Below the pieces are notes generated by a model. It was given only the letters and a program-made list of their open reading frames with translations. It searched no databases and was not told the origin of the DNA. 64,000 nucleotides of DNA, taken from NCBI GenBank assembly GCA_033283385.1, contig JAWMQQ010000001.1, positions 186,001-250,000 of the forward strand, written 5' to 3'. Below are positions 49,753 to 57,584 of the stretch, piece by piece. The DNA is from Mangrovimicrobium sp033283385 (GTDB taxonomy: Bacteria; Pseudomonadota; Gammaproteobacteria; Pseudomonadales; Halieaceae). Position 1 is the first letter of the stretch. The number at the start of each line of letters is the position of its first letter. The translations under genes were made by a program, and so were the position numbers.

Positions 49753-51057
49753 ATGAAAGTTGTCATGATTGGCGCGGGCTATGTGGGTCTCGTGTCCGGT
49801 GCGTGTTTTTCCGAATTCGGCGCGGACGTCGTTTGTGCCGATCTCAATGAAGAGCGCATAGACGCCCTGCGTGCCGGCAGGATTCCCATCTACGAGCCGG
49901 GCCTGAAAAGCCTGGTGGCGCGCAACTGCGATGCCGGCAGGCTGTCGTTCACCACGGCGCTGGCCGAAGCGGTAGGCGATGCGGACCTCATTTTCGTTGC
50001 TGTCGGTACGCCTACCCGGCGCGGTGACGGCCACGCCGACCTCGGCTACGTCTACTCCGCCGCGCGCGATATCGCGCCGCATTTGCGCGGCTATACCGTC
50101 ATCGTTGATAAGTCTACTGTGCCGGTGGGTACCGCCAGCCAGGTGCGCCGCATCATCGCCGAGACCAACCCGGAGGCGGATTTCGATGTTGCCTCCAACC
50201 CGGAATTCCTGCGCGAAGGCGCGGCCATCAGCGACTTCATGCGCCCGGACCGCGTGGTGCTGGGCGTCGAAAGCGAACGCGCGGAGCGGCTGCTGCGTGA
50301 ACTGTATCGCCCGCTCAACCTGATCGAAGCGCCCATCCTCGTCACCGATCTCGAGAGTGCGGAACTGATCAAGTATGCCGCAAACGCCTTCCTCGCCACC
50401 AAGATCAGCTTTATCAATGAGATCTCACAACTGTGCGAGGCGGTCGGCGCCGATGTGCATGCGGTGGCCAAGGGTATGGGACTGGACGGCCGTATCGGCA
50501 AGAAATTCCTGCATGCGGGGCCCGGCTATGGCGGCTCCTGCTTTCCCAAGGACACCCTGGCGCTGGTGCGTACCGCGCAGGAACACGGTGTGTCCTCGCG
50601 TATCGTCGAGGCGGTGGTGGAGGTCAACGCCGCGCAAAAGGCGCGCATGGTGCAGAAAGTTCGCAAGGCGCTGGACGGCTCCGAAGCCGGCAAGCGTATC
50701 GCGGTGCTGGGCCTGACCTTCAAGCCGGAAACCGACGACATGCGCGACGCACCCTCGTTGTCCATTCTTCCGCCGCTGGTGGACAAGGGCGCGCAGATCG
50801 TCGCGCACGACCCGCAGGGCATGGAGGAGGCGAAGCCGTTGCTGCCCGCGGCGGTGGAGTATGCCCCCGACATCTATAGCGCGGTGAAGGATGCGGACGC
50901 GGTCGTGCTGCTCACCGAGTGGAACGCCTATCGCGGCCTGGACCTCGACCGGGTGAAATCACTGATGCGTGGCGACGCGTTTGTCGACCTGCGCAATGTG
51001 TACGAACCGGAGCTGATGGCGAGCCGGGGATTCCGCTATTTCTGCGTGGGCCGGTAG
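49753..51057 (+). CDS. ugd: UDP-glucose 6-dehydrogenase
   Basis: A 434-residue enzyme oxidising UDP-glucose to UDP-glucuronate, a sugar donor for surface polysaccharide. The NAD-binding motif is GAGYVGLVSGACFSEFG (residues about 7-23). The catalytic cysteine is in GPGYGGSCFPKDTLAL, and the lysine in KYAANAFLATKISFINE. Both end domains are complete. The ATG at 49753 is preferred over an overlapping GTG because its spacing to GGGGGAG is better. The stop lies in a REP element. It probably feeds the eps operon with glucuronic acid. Confidence 0.95.
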   Translation: MKVVMIGAGYVGLVSGACFSEFGADVVCADLNEERIDALRAGRIPIYEPGLKSLVARNCDAGRLSFTTALAEAVGDADLIFVAVGTPTRRGDGHADLGYVYSAARDIAPHLRGYTVIVDKSTVPVGTASQVRRIIAETNPEADFDVASNPEFLREGAAISDFMRPDRVVLGVESERAERLLRELYRPLNLIEAPILVTDLESAELIKYAANAFLATKISFINEISQLCEAVGADVHAVAKGMGLDGRIGKKFLHAGPGYGGSCFPKDTLALVRTAQEHGVSSRIVEAVVEVNAAQKARMVQKVRKALDGSEAGKRIAVLGLTFKPETDDMRDAPSLSILPPLVDKGAQIVAHDPQGMEEAKPLLPAAVEYAPDIYSAVKDADAVVLLTEWNAYRGLDLDRVKSLMRGDAFVDLRNVYEPELMASRGFRYFCVGR

Positions 51058-51132
51058 GAGCCTGCTACGCAGGCGATCAGCCGTTGTAGGAGCGCGTTAC
51101 ACGCGCGATCGCCTGCGTAGCAGGCTCCTACG
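51053..51132. repeat. REP-like cluster
   Basis: A CTGC half, then a GCGT/ACGC half and an inverted CTGC half. It supplies the ugd stop codon at 51055-51057. Confidence 0.9.
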
Positions 51133-51187
51133 GGCGCAATGTTACACATGATGTAGTGCCCAAAAATGGCGCCTGTATGAAGATTTT

Positions 51188-51206
51188 GTGTCATTAAAAT
51201 TTACAC
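51188..51206. promoter_or_regulatory. PrsR-type upstream activating motif, copy B
   Basis: GTGTCATTAAAATTTACAC, preceded by AAGATTTT exactly as in copy C. The right end lies 64 bases before a sigma-54-like promoter. Confidence 0.6.
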
Positions 51207-51268
51207 GCGACACATTCCCTGGGCCTTTTTGTGAGGTATCTCACTGTTCCAAAAGATAATTTTTGTAC

Positions 51269-51285
51269 CGGCGCAATAATTGCTT
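51269..51285 (+). promoter_or_regulatory. Sigma-54-like promoter of the prsK operon
   Basis: CGGCGCAATAATTGCTT, with GG at 51270-51271 and GC at 51282-51283, the GG-N10-GC spacing. The start of the small membrane protein gene is about 62 bases downstream. Confidence 0.6.
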
Positions 51286-51346
51286 TATGGTCATTGAGTG
51301 CAGAACTCACACACAAAAAGATCCTAAAACAAGGAAACCTCGCGAG

Positions 51347-51625
51347 ATGGATTCCGTTCTTATCATTCTCGCCGTCATGGGCTTCGCGTCGGTAGCACTG
51401 GCTTTCTATATCCTCGCCGACGCCAAGCGGACATATGTCGGGGACGAAGAAAAGCCGAACTGGGGCGTTGGCCTGGATGGGGCATCGGCACATCGCTACC
51501 GGGAACGCAGTACGCGGGACCGTCGCAGCGGCAAGACCGTATCATTTCCGCTGGTCCTCGATGGGGTGATTGTTGCCGAAGACCGGCGTAGACTACCTGA
51601 CCGACGCAGACAGGCTTTGGCCTGA
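51347..51625 (+). CDS. Small membrane protein before PrsK
   Basis: A 92-residue protein with one membrane helix (about residues 3-25, VLIILAVMGFASVALAFYIL) and a basic C-terminal half with repeated Arg (RERSTRDRRSG and DRRRLPDRRRQ). AAGGAA lies ahead of the ATG at 51347; an earlier frame start at 51263 overlaps the promoter and is unlikely. It is the first gene after the sigma-54-like promoter and is probably cotranscribed with prsK. The function is unknown; it could help or sense at the membrane with PrsK. Confidence 0.7.
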   Translation: MDSVLIILAVMGFASVALAFYILADAKRTYVGDEEKPNWGVGLDGASAHRYRERSTRDRRSGKTVSFPLVLDGVIVAEDRRRLPDRRRQALA

Positions 51626-51737
51626 TGCGGTGATCAGCGCGGCGCCCGAAGGCGCCCGCATAAAACAATAAGAATCTCTCGCCGAGGCGGGGGGGTAGTT
51701 TATCAACATCAACCTGGTCAGCTACGGTTCGACATGG

Positions 51738-53798
51738 GTGACGTATTCCCTGCTGGGAATCGCCATCACCATGCTCTGGCGGAATCGCTCCATCAATATG
51801 GCGGCGACTGTCTGCGTGTCGCTGACGGCGATATGGGGCGCGGTTATCGCTGGCGGTTCCCTGCTCGAATACCCGCCGGTCAAACTCATCCAGGTCGCCG
51901 AGGCGGCGCGCAACGGCGCGTGGATGTTCCTGCTATACAGCATGTACGGTGCGCGGCTGCGCGGTACCGGGCATTTCTTTGGTACCAGGCGCTGGCTGCC
52001 CTGGTTTGTCGCCGGCATCGTATTGCTGGTAATCCACCTGTTCACCCTGGAGTGGGTGATCCGCGCGCTGGGCCTGCCGTCCACCTACGTGGCGGACATC
52101 AACTACTTCATGTGGCTGTGCTTCTCCCTGGCAACCCTGGTGATGCTGGAGCAGGTCTACCGCGTCAGCACCACGTCGGAGCGCTGGCGCATCAAGTACA
52201 TGTGCCTGGGCCTGGGCTTTATCTTCGTCTACGACTTCCTGATGTACACCGAGGCGCTGATCCTGCGCCAGCTCAATCCACAAATGTGGGAAGCTCGCGG
52301 GGCGGTGGTGGCCGCGACTGCACCGCTAATCGCGCTCTCGGTAACGCGCAGCCGCATCCTCAGCCCGGAGGCGCAGGTTTCGCGGCATGTTGTCTTCCAC
52401 ACCGTGACGCTGATGCTGGCCGGCGTGTACCTGATCTTCATCGCCTGTGTCGCCTACGCCATCAACGTGATGGGCGGCACTTGGGGCGGTGTGCTGCAGA
52501 TATCCTTTCTCTCCGTTGCGGCGATGGCCTTCATGTCCGTCGTGCTGTCCGCCCGGGTGCGCGACCAGGTACGGGTACTGCTGAGCAAGCACTTTTTCAG
52601 CTACCGCTACGATTACCGGCGCGAGTGGCTGGACTTTACCCAGACCCTGGCCGAGAGTGCCAGCACCACGCCGCGGGCGGTGGCGCAGGCCATGTCGAAG
52701 CTGTGCGGCAGTCCGTCCGCGCTGTTGTGGACACGTGAGGATGGCGGCGGATTCGCACTGGTCGACCAGTGGCAGGCGGACGACCCCGGCCTGCTGGGCG
52801 ACCTGCAGCCGATGGCCCGCTGGATGGAGCGCACGGGCTGGATCATCGACCTCGATGAATGGCACATGCACCGCGATTTGTACACAGACCTCCAGCTGCC
52901 GGAGGAACTCCCCGCACTGCACCGCGCCTGGTTGGTCGTGCCGCTGATGTTTACCGATCGCCTGCAGGGCTTCCTGTTGATGTTCAAGCCGGACATCGTG
53001 CCGCACATGAACTGGGAAGACCGCGACCTGCTCAAGGTGGCCGGGCGCGCCGCCGCCACCCACCTCGCGCGCTTCCAGGCCCACGCGGACCTGGTGGAAT
53101 TGCGCCAGTTCGAGGCGTTCAACCGGCTCTCCGCTTACGTGGTGCACGACCTGAAGAATATTCTCGCGCAGCAATCGCTGATCGTTTCCAACGCGGCGCG
53201 ACATCGCAACAACCCGGAGTTCCTCGACGACGTGTTCGAGACCATCGAGAACTCGGTGCAGCGCATGACCCGGCTGATGGCGCAGATGCGCACCGGCATG
53301 CGCGGTGAGAAAAAGGAAGCAGTGGATTTGATGCCGCTGCTGCAGCGGATCGTCGCTTCCAAGAGCCAGGCGAAGCCCGTACCGGAATTCCCCGTGCCGC
53401 GCCGCGATTTCGTGGTGGAGGCCGATGCCGACCAGCTGGCGACGGTGTTCGGCCACCTGATCCAGAACGCGCAGGACGCCACGCCCTCCAGCGGGCGCGT
53501 GAGCATCAGCGTGCAGGAGGTAGAGGGGCGGGTGAAGGTGCTGATCCGCGATAACGGCACGGGCATGGACGAACACTTTATCAAGCATCGCCTGTTCAAA
53601 CCTTTCGATACCACCAAGGGCCTCACCGGCATGGGTATTGGCGTAGTGGAAAGCCGCGAGTATTTGCGCAGTATCGGCGGCGAGATGCACGTGCAAAGCA
53701 CCCCGGGGGTGGGCAGTTGCTTTACGGTAGTGCTACCATGTTCGCCGCATTTGCACATAACAATACCTAGAACCGGGGATGCTGTAGTTGGCGGATGA
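51738..53798 (+). CDS. prsK: PEP-CTERM system sensor histidine kinase PrsK
   Basis: A membrane kinase of about 686 residues. About eight N-terminal helices cover residues 1-270, followed by a GAF-like region and a kinase core. The H-box is YVVHDLKNILAQQSLI near residue 470. The ATPase domain shows HLIQNAQDATP (N-box), IRDNGTGMDEHF (G1) and MGIGVVESREYL (G2). The upstream region reads in frame back to a stop at 51696, and homologues usually start with a sequence like NINLVSYG, so translation may start before the GTG at 51738. It overlaps prsR by 11 bases. Together with PrsR and RpoN it controls PEP-CTERM and polysaccharide genes in relatives. Confidence 0.9.
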   Translation: MTYSLLGIAITMLWRNRSINMAATVCVSLTAIWGAVIAGGSLLEYPPVKLIQVAEAARNGAWMFLLYSMYGARLRGTGHFFGTRRWLPWFVAGIVLLVIHLFTLEWVIRALGLPSTYVADINYFMWLCFSLATLVMLEQVYRVSTTSERWRIKYMCLGLGFIFVYDFLMYTEALILRQLNPQMWEARGAVVAATAPLIALSVTRSRILSPEAQVSRHVVFHTVTLMLAGVYLIFIACVAYAINVMGGTWGGVLQISFLSVAAMAFMSVVLSARVRDQVRVLLSKHFFSYRYDYRREWLDFTQTLAESASTTPRAVAQAMSKLCGSPSALLWTREDGGGFALVDQWQADDPGLLGDLQPMARWMERTGWIIDLDEWHMHRDLYTDLQLPEELPALHRAWLVVPLMFTDRLQGFLLMFKPDIVPHMNWEDRDLLKVAGRAAATHLARFQAHADLVELRQFEAFNRLSAYVVHDLKNILAQQSLIVSNAARHRNNPEFLDDVFETIENSVQRMTRLMAQMRTGMRGEKKEAVDLMPLLQRIVASKSQAKPVPEFPVPRRDFVVEADADQLATVFGHLIQNAQDATPSSGRVSISVQEVEGRVKVLIRDNGTGMDEHFIKHRLFKPFDTTKGLTGMGIGVVESREYLRSIGGEMHVQSTPGVGSCFTVVLPCSPHLHITIPRTGDAVVGG

Positions 53799-55140
53799 CA
53801 GAAAGCGCCTGCTGGTCGTCGAGGACGATCGCGGCTTGCAGAATCAGTTACGTTGGGCCTTCGAGGATTACGCTGTTGCCATCGCGGGAAGCCGCGAAGA
53901 GGCGATTGCCGTATTGCGCCGCGAGCAGCCCGGTGTGGTGTTACTGGACCTCGGCCTGCCGCCCGATCCCGGCGGTGTCAGCGAAGGCTTTGCCACGCTG
54001 CGTGAAATTCTCTCGCTCGCGCCGGAAACCCGCATCGTAGTCGTCACCGGCGACAACGACCGCGCCAACGCCATCGAGGCGATCAGCCTCGGCGCCTACG
54101 ACTTCTACCAGAAACCCGTCGACCCGGCGGTACTCGGCCTGATCGTCGAGCGCGCCTACCGCGTCTACGAACTGGAGTCGGAGAACAGGCGCCTGCAGCT
54201 CAACCAGAAGGAATCCCCGCTGGAAGGCATCATCGCCAGCAGCCCGCAGATGCTCGACGTGTGCCGCATGGTGGAGCGCGTCGCTCCTGTGGACATAACC
54301 GTACTATTATTGGGCGCCAGCGGCACCGGCAAGGAACGCATCGCACAGGCGGTGCACGCGCGCAGCCCGCGCGCAGACAAGCACATCGTCGCCATCAACT
54401 GCGCGGCGATCCCCGAAACGCTGCTGGAATCGGAACTGTTCGGCCACGAGAAAGGCTCGTTTACCGGCGCCACCAGCCAGCACATCGGCAAGATCGAGCG
54501 CGCCCACGGCGGCACCCTGTTCCTGGACGAGATCGGCGACTTGCCGCTGGAACTGCAGGCCAAGCTGCTGCGCTTCCTGCAGGAGCGTGTGATCGAGCGC
54601 GTGGGCGGGCGCAGCGAGATTCCCGTCGATACCCGTATCATTTGTGCGACGCACCAGAACATCCAGCAGATGATCGAGCAGGGCTCCTTCCGCGAGGACC
54701 TGTACTACCGCATCAGCGAGATTACCGTGAAGATACCGCGGCTGTCCGAACGCGATGGCGATGCCGTACTGCTGGCCAAGGCGTTTACCGAGCGTTTCAA
54801 CAGCGAGATCGGCGGGCCGCGGAAAGTGCTGGGCAAGGACGCGATCGAGGCGATCGAAAGCTACGCCTGGCCGGGCAACGTGCGCGAGTTGGAGAGCAAG
54901 ATCAAACGCGCCATGATCGTCTCCGACAACGGGCAGATCACCGCCGCGGACCTGGAGCTGGCGGACGTGGACGGCGAACCGCTGCCGATCAACCTCAGGC
55001 AGGTACGCGAGGACGCGGAGCGCCGGGTGGTGTGGCGTGCACTGGTGCAGTGCGACCACAATGTGAGTGATGCGGCCCAGGTCCTCGGCGTAACCCGCCC
55101 AACCCTCTACAAACTCCTGGAAAAGTACGACCTAAAGTAG
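53788..55140 (+). CDS. prsR: PEP-CTERM-box sigma-54 response regulator PrsR
   Basis: A 450-residue NtrC-type activator. The receiver domain has VVEDD, the phospho-Asp in VVLLDLGLPPDP and the Lys in YQKPVDP. The AAA+ core has LLGASGTGKERIA (Walker A), GSFTGAT (the sigma-54 contact loop) and GTLFLDEIGDLP (Walker B). The Fis-type helix-turn-helix is NVSDAAQVLGVTRPTLYKLL. The start is a TTG that overlaps prsK, so the two are translationally coupled. Its stop codon is in a REP element. The likely target is the GTGTC...TTTACAC motif found three times in the window. Confidence 0.94.
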   Translation: MADDRKRLLVVEDDRGLQNQLRWAFEDYAVAIAGSREEAIAVLRREQPGVVLLDLGLPPDPGGVSEGFATLREILSLAPETRIVVVTGDNDRANAIEAISLGAYDFYQKPVDPAVLGLIVERAYRVYELESENRRLQLNQKESPLEGIIASSPQMLDVCRMVERVAPVDITVLLLGASGTGKERIAQAVHARSPRADKHIVAINCAAIPETLLESELFGHEKGSFTGATSQHIGKIERAHGGTLFLDEIGDLPLELQAKLLRFLQERVIERVGGRSEIPVDTRIICATHQNIQQMIEQGSFREDLYYRISEITVKIPRLSERDGDAVLLAKAFTERFNSEIGGPRKVLGKDAIEAIESYAWPGNVRELESKIKRAMIVSDNGQITAADLELADVDGEPLPINLRQVREDAERRVVWRALVQCDHNVSDAAQVLGVTRPTLYKLLEKYDLK

Positions 55141-55230
55141 GAGCCTGCTACGCAGGCGATCCCGCCCCGCAATCGTCCCCGCATAAGAGCGCGCTCTGCG
55201 CGCGATCGCCTGCGTAGCAGGCTCCTACAG
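55136..55230. repeat. REP-like cluster
   Basis: CTGC, GCGC and inverted CTGC halves, starting in the last codons of prsR. It ends before the tandem TAGCCC repeats. Confidence 0.9.
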
Positions 55231-55283
55231 TCCCGCTTATTCATTATCGTTAATTTCCAAACACCCGGAAATCACCGATCCAA

Positions 55284-55370
55284 TAGCCCTTTCGGGCTAA
55301 TCAGTAGCCCCTCAGGGCCATCGATTAGCCCTGTGAGGCGCAAGGGTTAGCCCCACCGGGCCATTGTTGG
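55284..55370. repeat. Four tandem TAGCCC inverted repeats upstream of the PEP-CTERM pair
   Basis: TAGCCC starts at 55284, 55305, 55326 and 55348, a period of 21-22 bp. Each copy forms a small inverted repeat (AGCCC-TTTC-GGGCT in the first, GCCC-N4-GGGC in the second and fourth). Spacing of two helical turns suits an operator array; a structured leader RNA is also possible. No sigma-54-like promoter was found nearby. Confidence 0.55.
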
Positions 55371-55459
55371 CCTGGACCACCTCCCATAGCCTAGAACTCA
55401 AGCGGCCAGTTGCGACTTCAGCGTGGTTCGCAAGCCAACTTTCCCGGGGGGGATTCCAG

Positions 55460-55966
55460 ATGCGAGCTTTGTATACCGTACGTGCAGTTTGGTTGTCTCT
55501 GCTGTTGCTCTGCGGGGCGATGTCCACCCAGGCCGCGACGCTGCAGGGGGCGGAGCTCTATATCGGTGATAGCGGCGAAATCTATTCCGCGTTCAATGCC
55601 CCTGGAGGCTTCACCAACAGCTGGACTTTTACCCTCAAGGAAGAAGCCGCCGTAAAGGTCTTCATCGACCAGTTCGAATTCATCACGCTCGCCGGGCCGG
55701 TGGTACTGATCAGCGGCCTCTCGGGAAGCATCGACAGCTGGAGCGGTTTGGACTTCACCACGGACGTCCTGTCGGCGGGCGAATATACGCTGGAAGTGTC
55801 CGGAACGGTTACAGGCTCTGCCGGTGGCGTCTACGCAGGCACATTGAGTGCCATCCCCCTGCCGGCGGCCGCGTGGTTGTTGGGCAGTGCCCTCCTGGGA
55901 CTGACGCTGGTTAGCCGGCGCCAGCAAAAGAATTCATTATCCATATCATCAGTAGTGGCAGCCTGA
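55460..55966 (+). CDS. PEP-CTERM sorted protein (second)
   Basis: A 168-residue protein with a signal peptide (about residues 1-25, ending STQAATL) and the sorting signal IPLPAAAWLLGSALLGLTLV followed by SRR, then an unusually long polar tail of about 14 residues (ending SSVVAA). The body is a short beta domain with SWTFTLKEEAAVKVFID. A GGGGGGG stretch nine bases before the ATG serves as ribosome site. The third PEP-CTERM gene follows after 37 bases and has the same layout, so the two form an operon. Confidence 0.88.
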   Translation: MRALYTVRAVWLSLLLLCGAMSTQAATLQGAELYIGDSGEIYSAFNAPGGFTNSWTFTLKEEAAVKVFIDQFEFITLAGPVVLISGLSGSIDSWSGLDFTTDVLSAGEYTLEVSGTVTGSAGGVYAGTLSAIPLPAAAWLLGSALLGLTLVSRRQQKNSLSISSVVAA

Positions 55967-56003
55967 CGGGCTGCCTTGCACAAGCGAGCCGAGGAGTAGC
56001 ACA

Positions 56004-56495
56004 GTGAAAAGACTAAAAAAGATATTTGGCGGTGGGTGTCTCGCGATTCTTGCGAGTGTTGTTCTTTCCATGCCTGTACAAGCGGCGACTATTGACCTCG
56101 GTGAACTTACAACCGGGGACTACGGCCTTGCTGGCGTCGATTTTTTTGGGGTCGTGGTAGATTCCTATACGTTTTCGCTGGCTGAAATTTCTGACCTGGC
56201 GGTCGACCTGGTGATCGAACCAACAGAGCTGTACGTCACCGCACTGACTGAAGATCCCATCCCGCCGATAGATCTTATCGCAGGCGGCTTCCCGGACTTC
56301 AGCGTGACCGGCCTGGCTGCTGGCGACTATGTATTGTTTGTTATCGGCGCCTTTACGGACGGTTACTACGGAACGATGTCCGTAACCGCCGTACCCCTCC
56401 CCGCCGCCGCATGGCTGTTCGCCTCTGCGCTCCTGGGAATGGCTGGCATCAAACGCCGCCAAGGCACCCGTAGGAGCGCGCTCTGCGCGCGATAA
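56004..56495 (+). CDS. PEP-CTERM sorted protein (third) with a REP-encoded tail
   Basis: A 163-residue protein from a GTG start with GAGGAG upstream. A signal peptide (ends MPVQAATI) is followed by a beta domain with VVDSYTFSLAE and the sorting signal VPLPAAAWLFASALLGMAG then IKRR. The normal end would be near KRRQG. The last codons, TRRSALCAR, run through a REP half-unit at 56469 and stop just after it, so the tail is repeat-derived. Its strand pattern is like the previous gene. Confidence 0.88.
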   Translation: MKRLKKIFGGGCLAILASVVLSMPVQAATIDLGELTTGDYGLAGVDFFGVVVDSYTFSLAEISDLAVDLVIEPTELYVTALTEDPIPPIDLIAGGFPDFSVTGLAAGDYVLFVIGAFTDGYYGTMSVTAVPLPAAAWLFASALLGMAGIKRRQGTRRSALCAR

Positions 56496-56573
56496 CCCCG
56501 CTTGAAACGAGCAGGCGATCACTTACAGATTCCTTTTGCGATTAAGTGATCGCCCGCGTAGCGGGCTCCTACA
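56469..56573. repeat. Split REP pair
   Basis: A GCGC-type half at 56469-56494 (within the PEP-CTERM gene) and an inverted CCGC-type half at 56548-56573, separated by 53 bases. The arms are no longer a compact palindrome. Confidence 0.85.
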
Positions 56574-56609
56574 AAACGGTGCACCAGGATTGTTCGGCAG
56601 CAAGATTTT

Positions 56610-56628
56610 GTGTCAGAAAATTTTACAC
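56610..56628. promoter_or_regulatory. PrsR-type upstream activating motif, copy C
   Basis: GTGTCAGAAAATTTTACAC with the same AAGATTTT lead as copy B. It lies 87 bases before the GG of the sigma-54-like promoter, two helical turns farther than in copies A and B. Confidence 0.6.
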
Positions 56629-56712
56629 TTTGGCGCGTTTTTACAGGGTTCAATGGCGCAGTGATAGGCCAATACCTGCGAAATCCCATGTAAAACAAGC
56701 TTATCCCTACCT

Positions 56713-56730
56713 TTGGCACGTTAGTTGAAT
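56713..56730 (+). promoter_or_regulatory. Sigma-54-like promoter of the eps operon
   Basis: TTGGCACGTTAGTTGAAT has a good -24 element TTGGCACG. The -12 element reads TTGAA instead of TTGCA. It lies about 300 bases before the first eps gene. Confidence 0.55.
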
Positions 56731-57023
56731 ACACGTTTGGGTGGTTGCTTCCACGGAAGGAGGCGGCCGCAATCTACAATCCGGATTTCCCCGCGTGTTC
56801 CATCGGAACATATATCGCAAGGTTGGGACCTACATCACCATCGCGCATTGATCGCAAAATGGTTTGGCCCTACACTTCTCGGAGTCTGTGATTAATCACC
56901 GCAGTGCAATGCCTCGCCAAAAGCAGTGCATTAAACATAATAATTAATCTGGTTATCCGCTGCGGATAGCTAAAGAAAGAAGTCCCCAGCGTTAGCGGGG
57001 ACGAAAACGGGGGCGAAGTCTCG
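56731..57023 (+). promoter_or_regulatory. Long leader of the eps operon with several symmetric elements
   Basis: A leader of about 290 bases without a gene. It holds a perfect 12-bp palindrome GTGATTAATCAC (56888-56899), a direct repeat GCAGTGCAAT/GCAGTGCATT at 56901 and 56923 (two helical turns apart), and a hairpin GTCCCC/GGGGAC just before the ribosome site. These may be an operator pair and a leader structure. The RfaH-type ops element was not found. Confidence 0.45.
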
Positions 57024-57584
57024 ATGAAAGCGATCCGTCGATTGGGCGTGCTGGTAATGATGCTGTGGACGGCGGCATTGCAGGCAGCTCCTACAGGCAC
57101 CTACCAGATCAATCCGGGCGATCTGCTTGCGATTTATGTCTGGAATGAAGAAAACCTCACCCAGCAAGTTCGCGTCCGCCCGGACGGATTCATCAGCCTG
57201 CCACTGGCCGGCGAAATCCAGGCCGGTGGTAAAACGCCCGCCGAGGTGACCGACGCACTCTCCACGGCGCTGAGCAAATACCTGAACGACAAACCTGTCG
57301 TCACCGTCACCTTGGTCGAAATGGCCGGTAACATCATCTACGTGCTGGGCAAGGTAAACCGCCCGGGCGCCTACCCGGTTACCACGCCAGTCGATGTTAC
57401 GCAGGCGCTGGCCTGGGCCGGCGGACTGAACGCCTTTGCCGATGAGGGGGATATCCAGGTACTGCGCCGCGATGACGAGGGCAAGCAGCACTCGATCGAC
57501 TTCGACTACGGCGCGGTGAAGAACGGCGGCCACCTCGACACCAACATCGTACTGCAAAGCGGTGATGTGGTTGTCGTGCCCTGA
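57024..57584 (+). CDS. Polysaccharide export protein (Wza-like, XrtA-associated)
   Basis: A 186-residue periplasmic or outer-membrane export protein. A signal peptide (ends LQAAPT) is followed by the polysaccharide export domain YQINPGDLLAIYVWNEENLT, DGFISLPLAGEIQAGGKT and then an SLBB-type domain with YVLGKVNRPGAYPV. It lacks the long C-terminal part of full Wza, as is usual in exosortase-linked loci. It opens the eps operon after a long leader and overlaps the next gene by 20 bases. It probably forms the outlet for the polymer. Confidence 0.9.
   Translation: MKAIRRLGVLVMMLWTAALQAAPTGTYQINPGDLLAIYVWNEENLTQQVRVRPDGFISLPLAGEIQAGGKTPAEVTDALSTALSKYLNDKPVVTVTLVEMAGNIIYVLGKVNRPGAYPVTTPVDVTQALAWAGGLNAFADEGDIQVLRRDDEGKQHSIDFDYGAVKNGGHLDTNIVLQSGDVVVVP

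Noticed and set aside
55231..55459. Fourth PrsR-type motif with a sigma-54-like promoter
   Set aside because: No GTGTC...TTTACAC and no GG-N10-GC element with the right flanks was found.
56731..57023. RfaH-type ops/JUMPstart element in the eps leader
   Set aside because: No match to GGCGGTAG was found in the leader.
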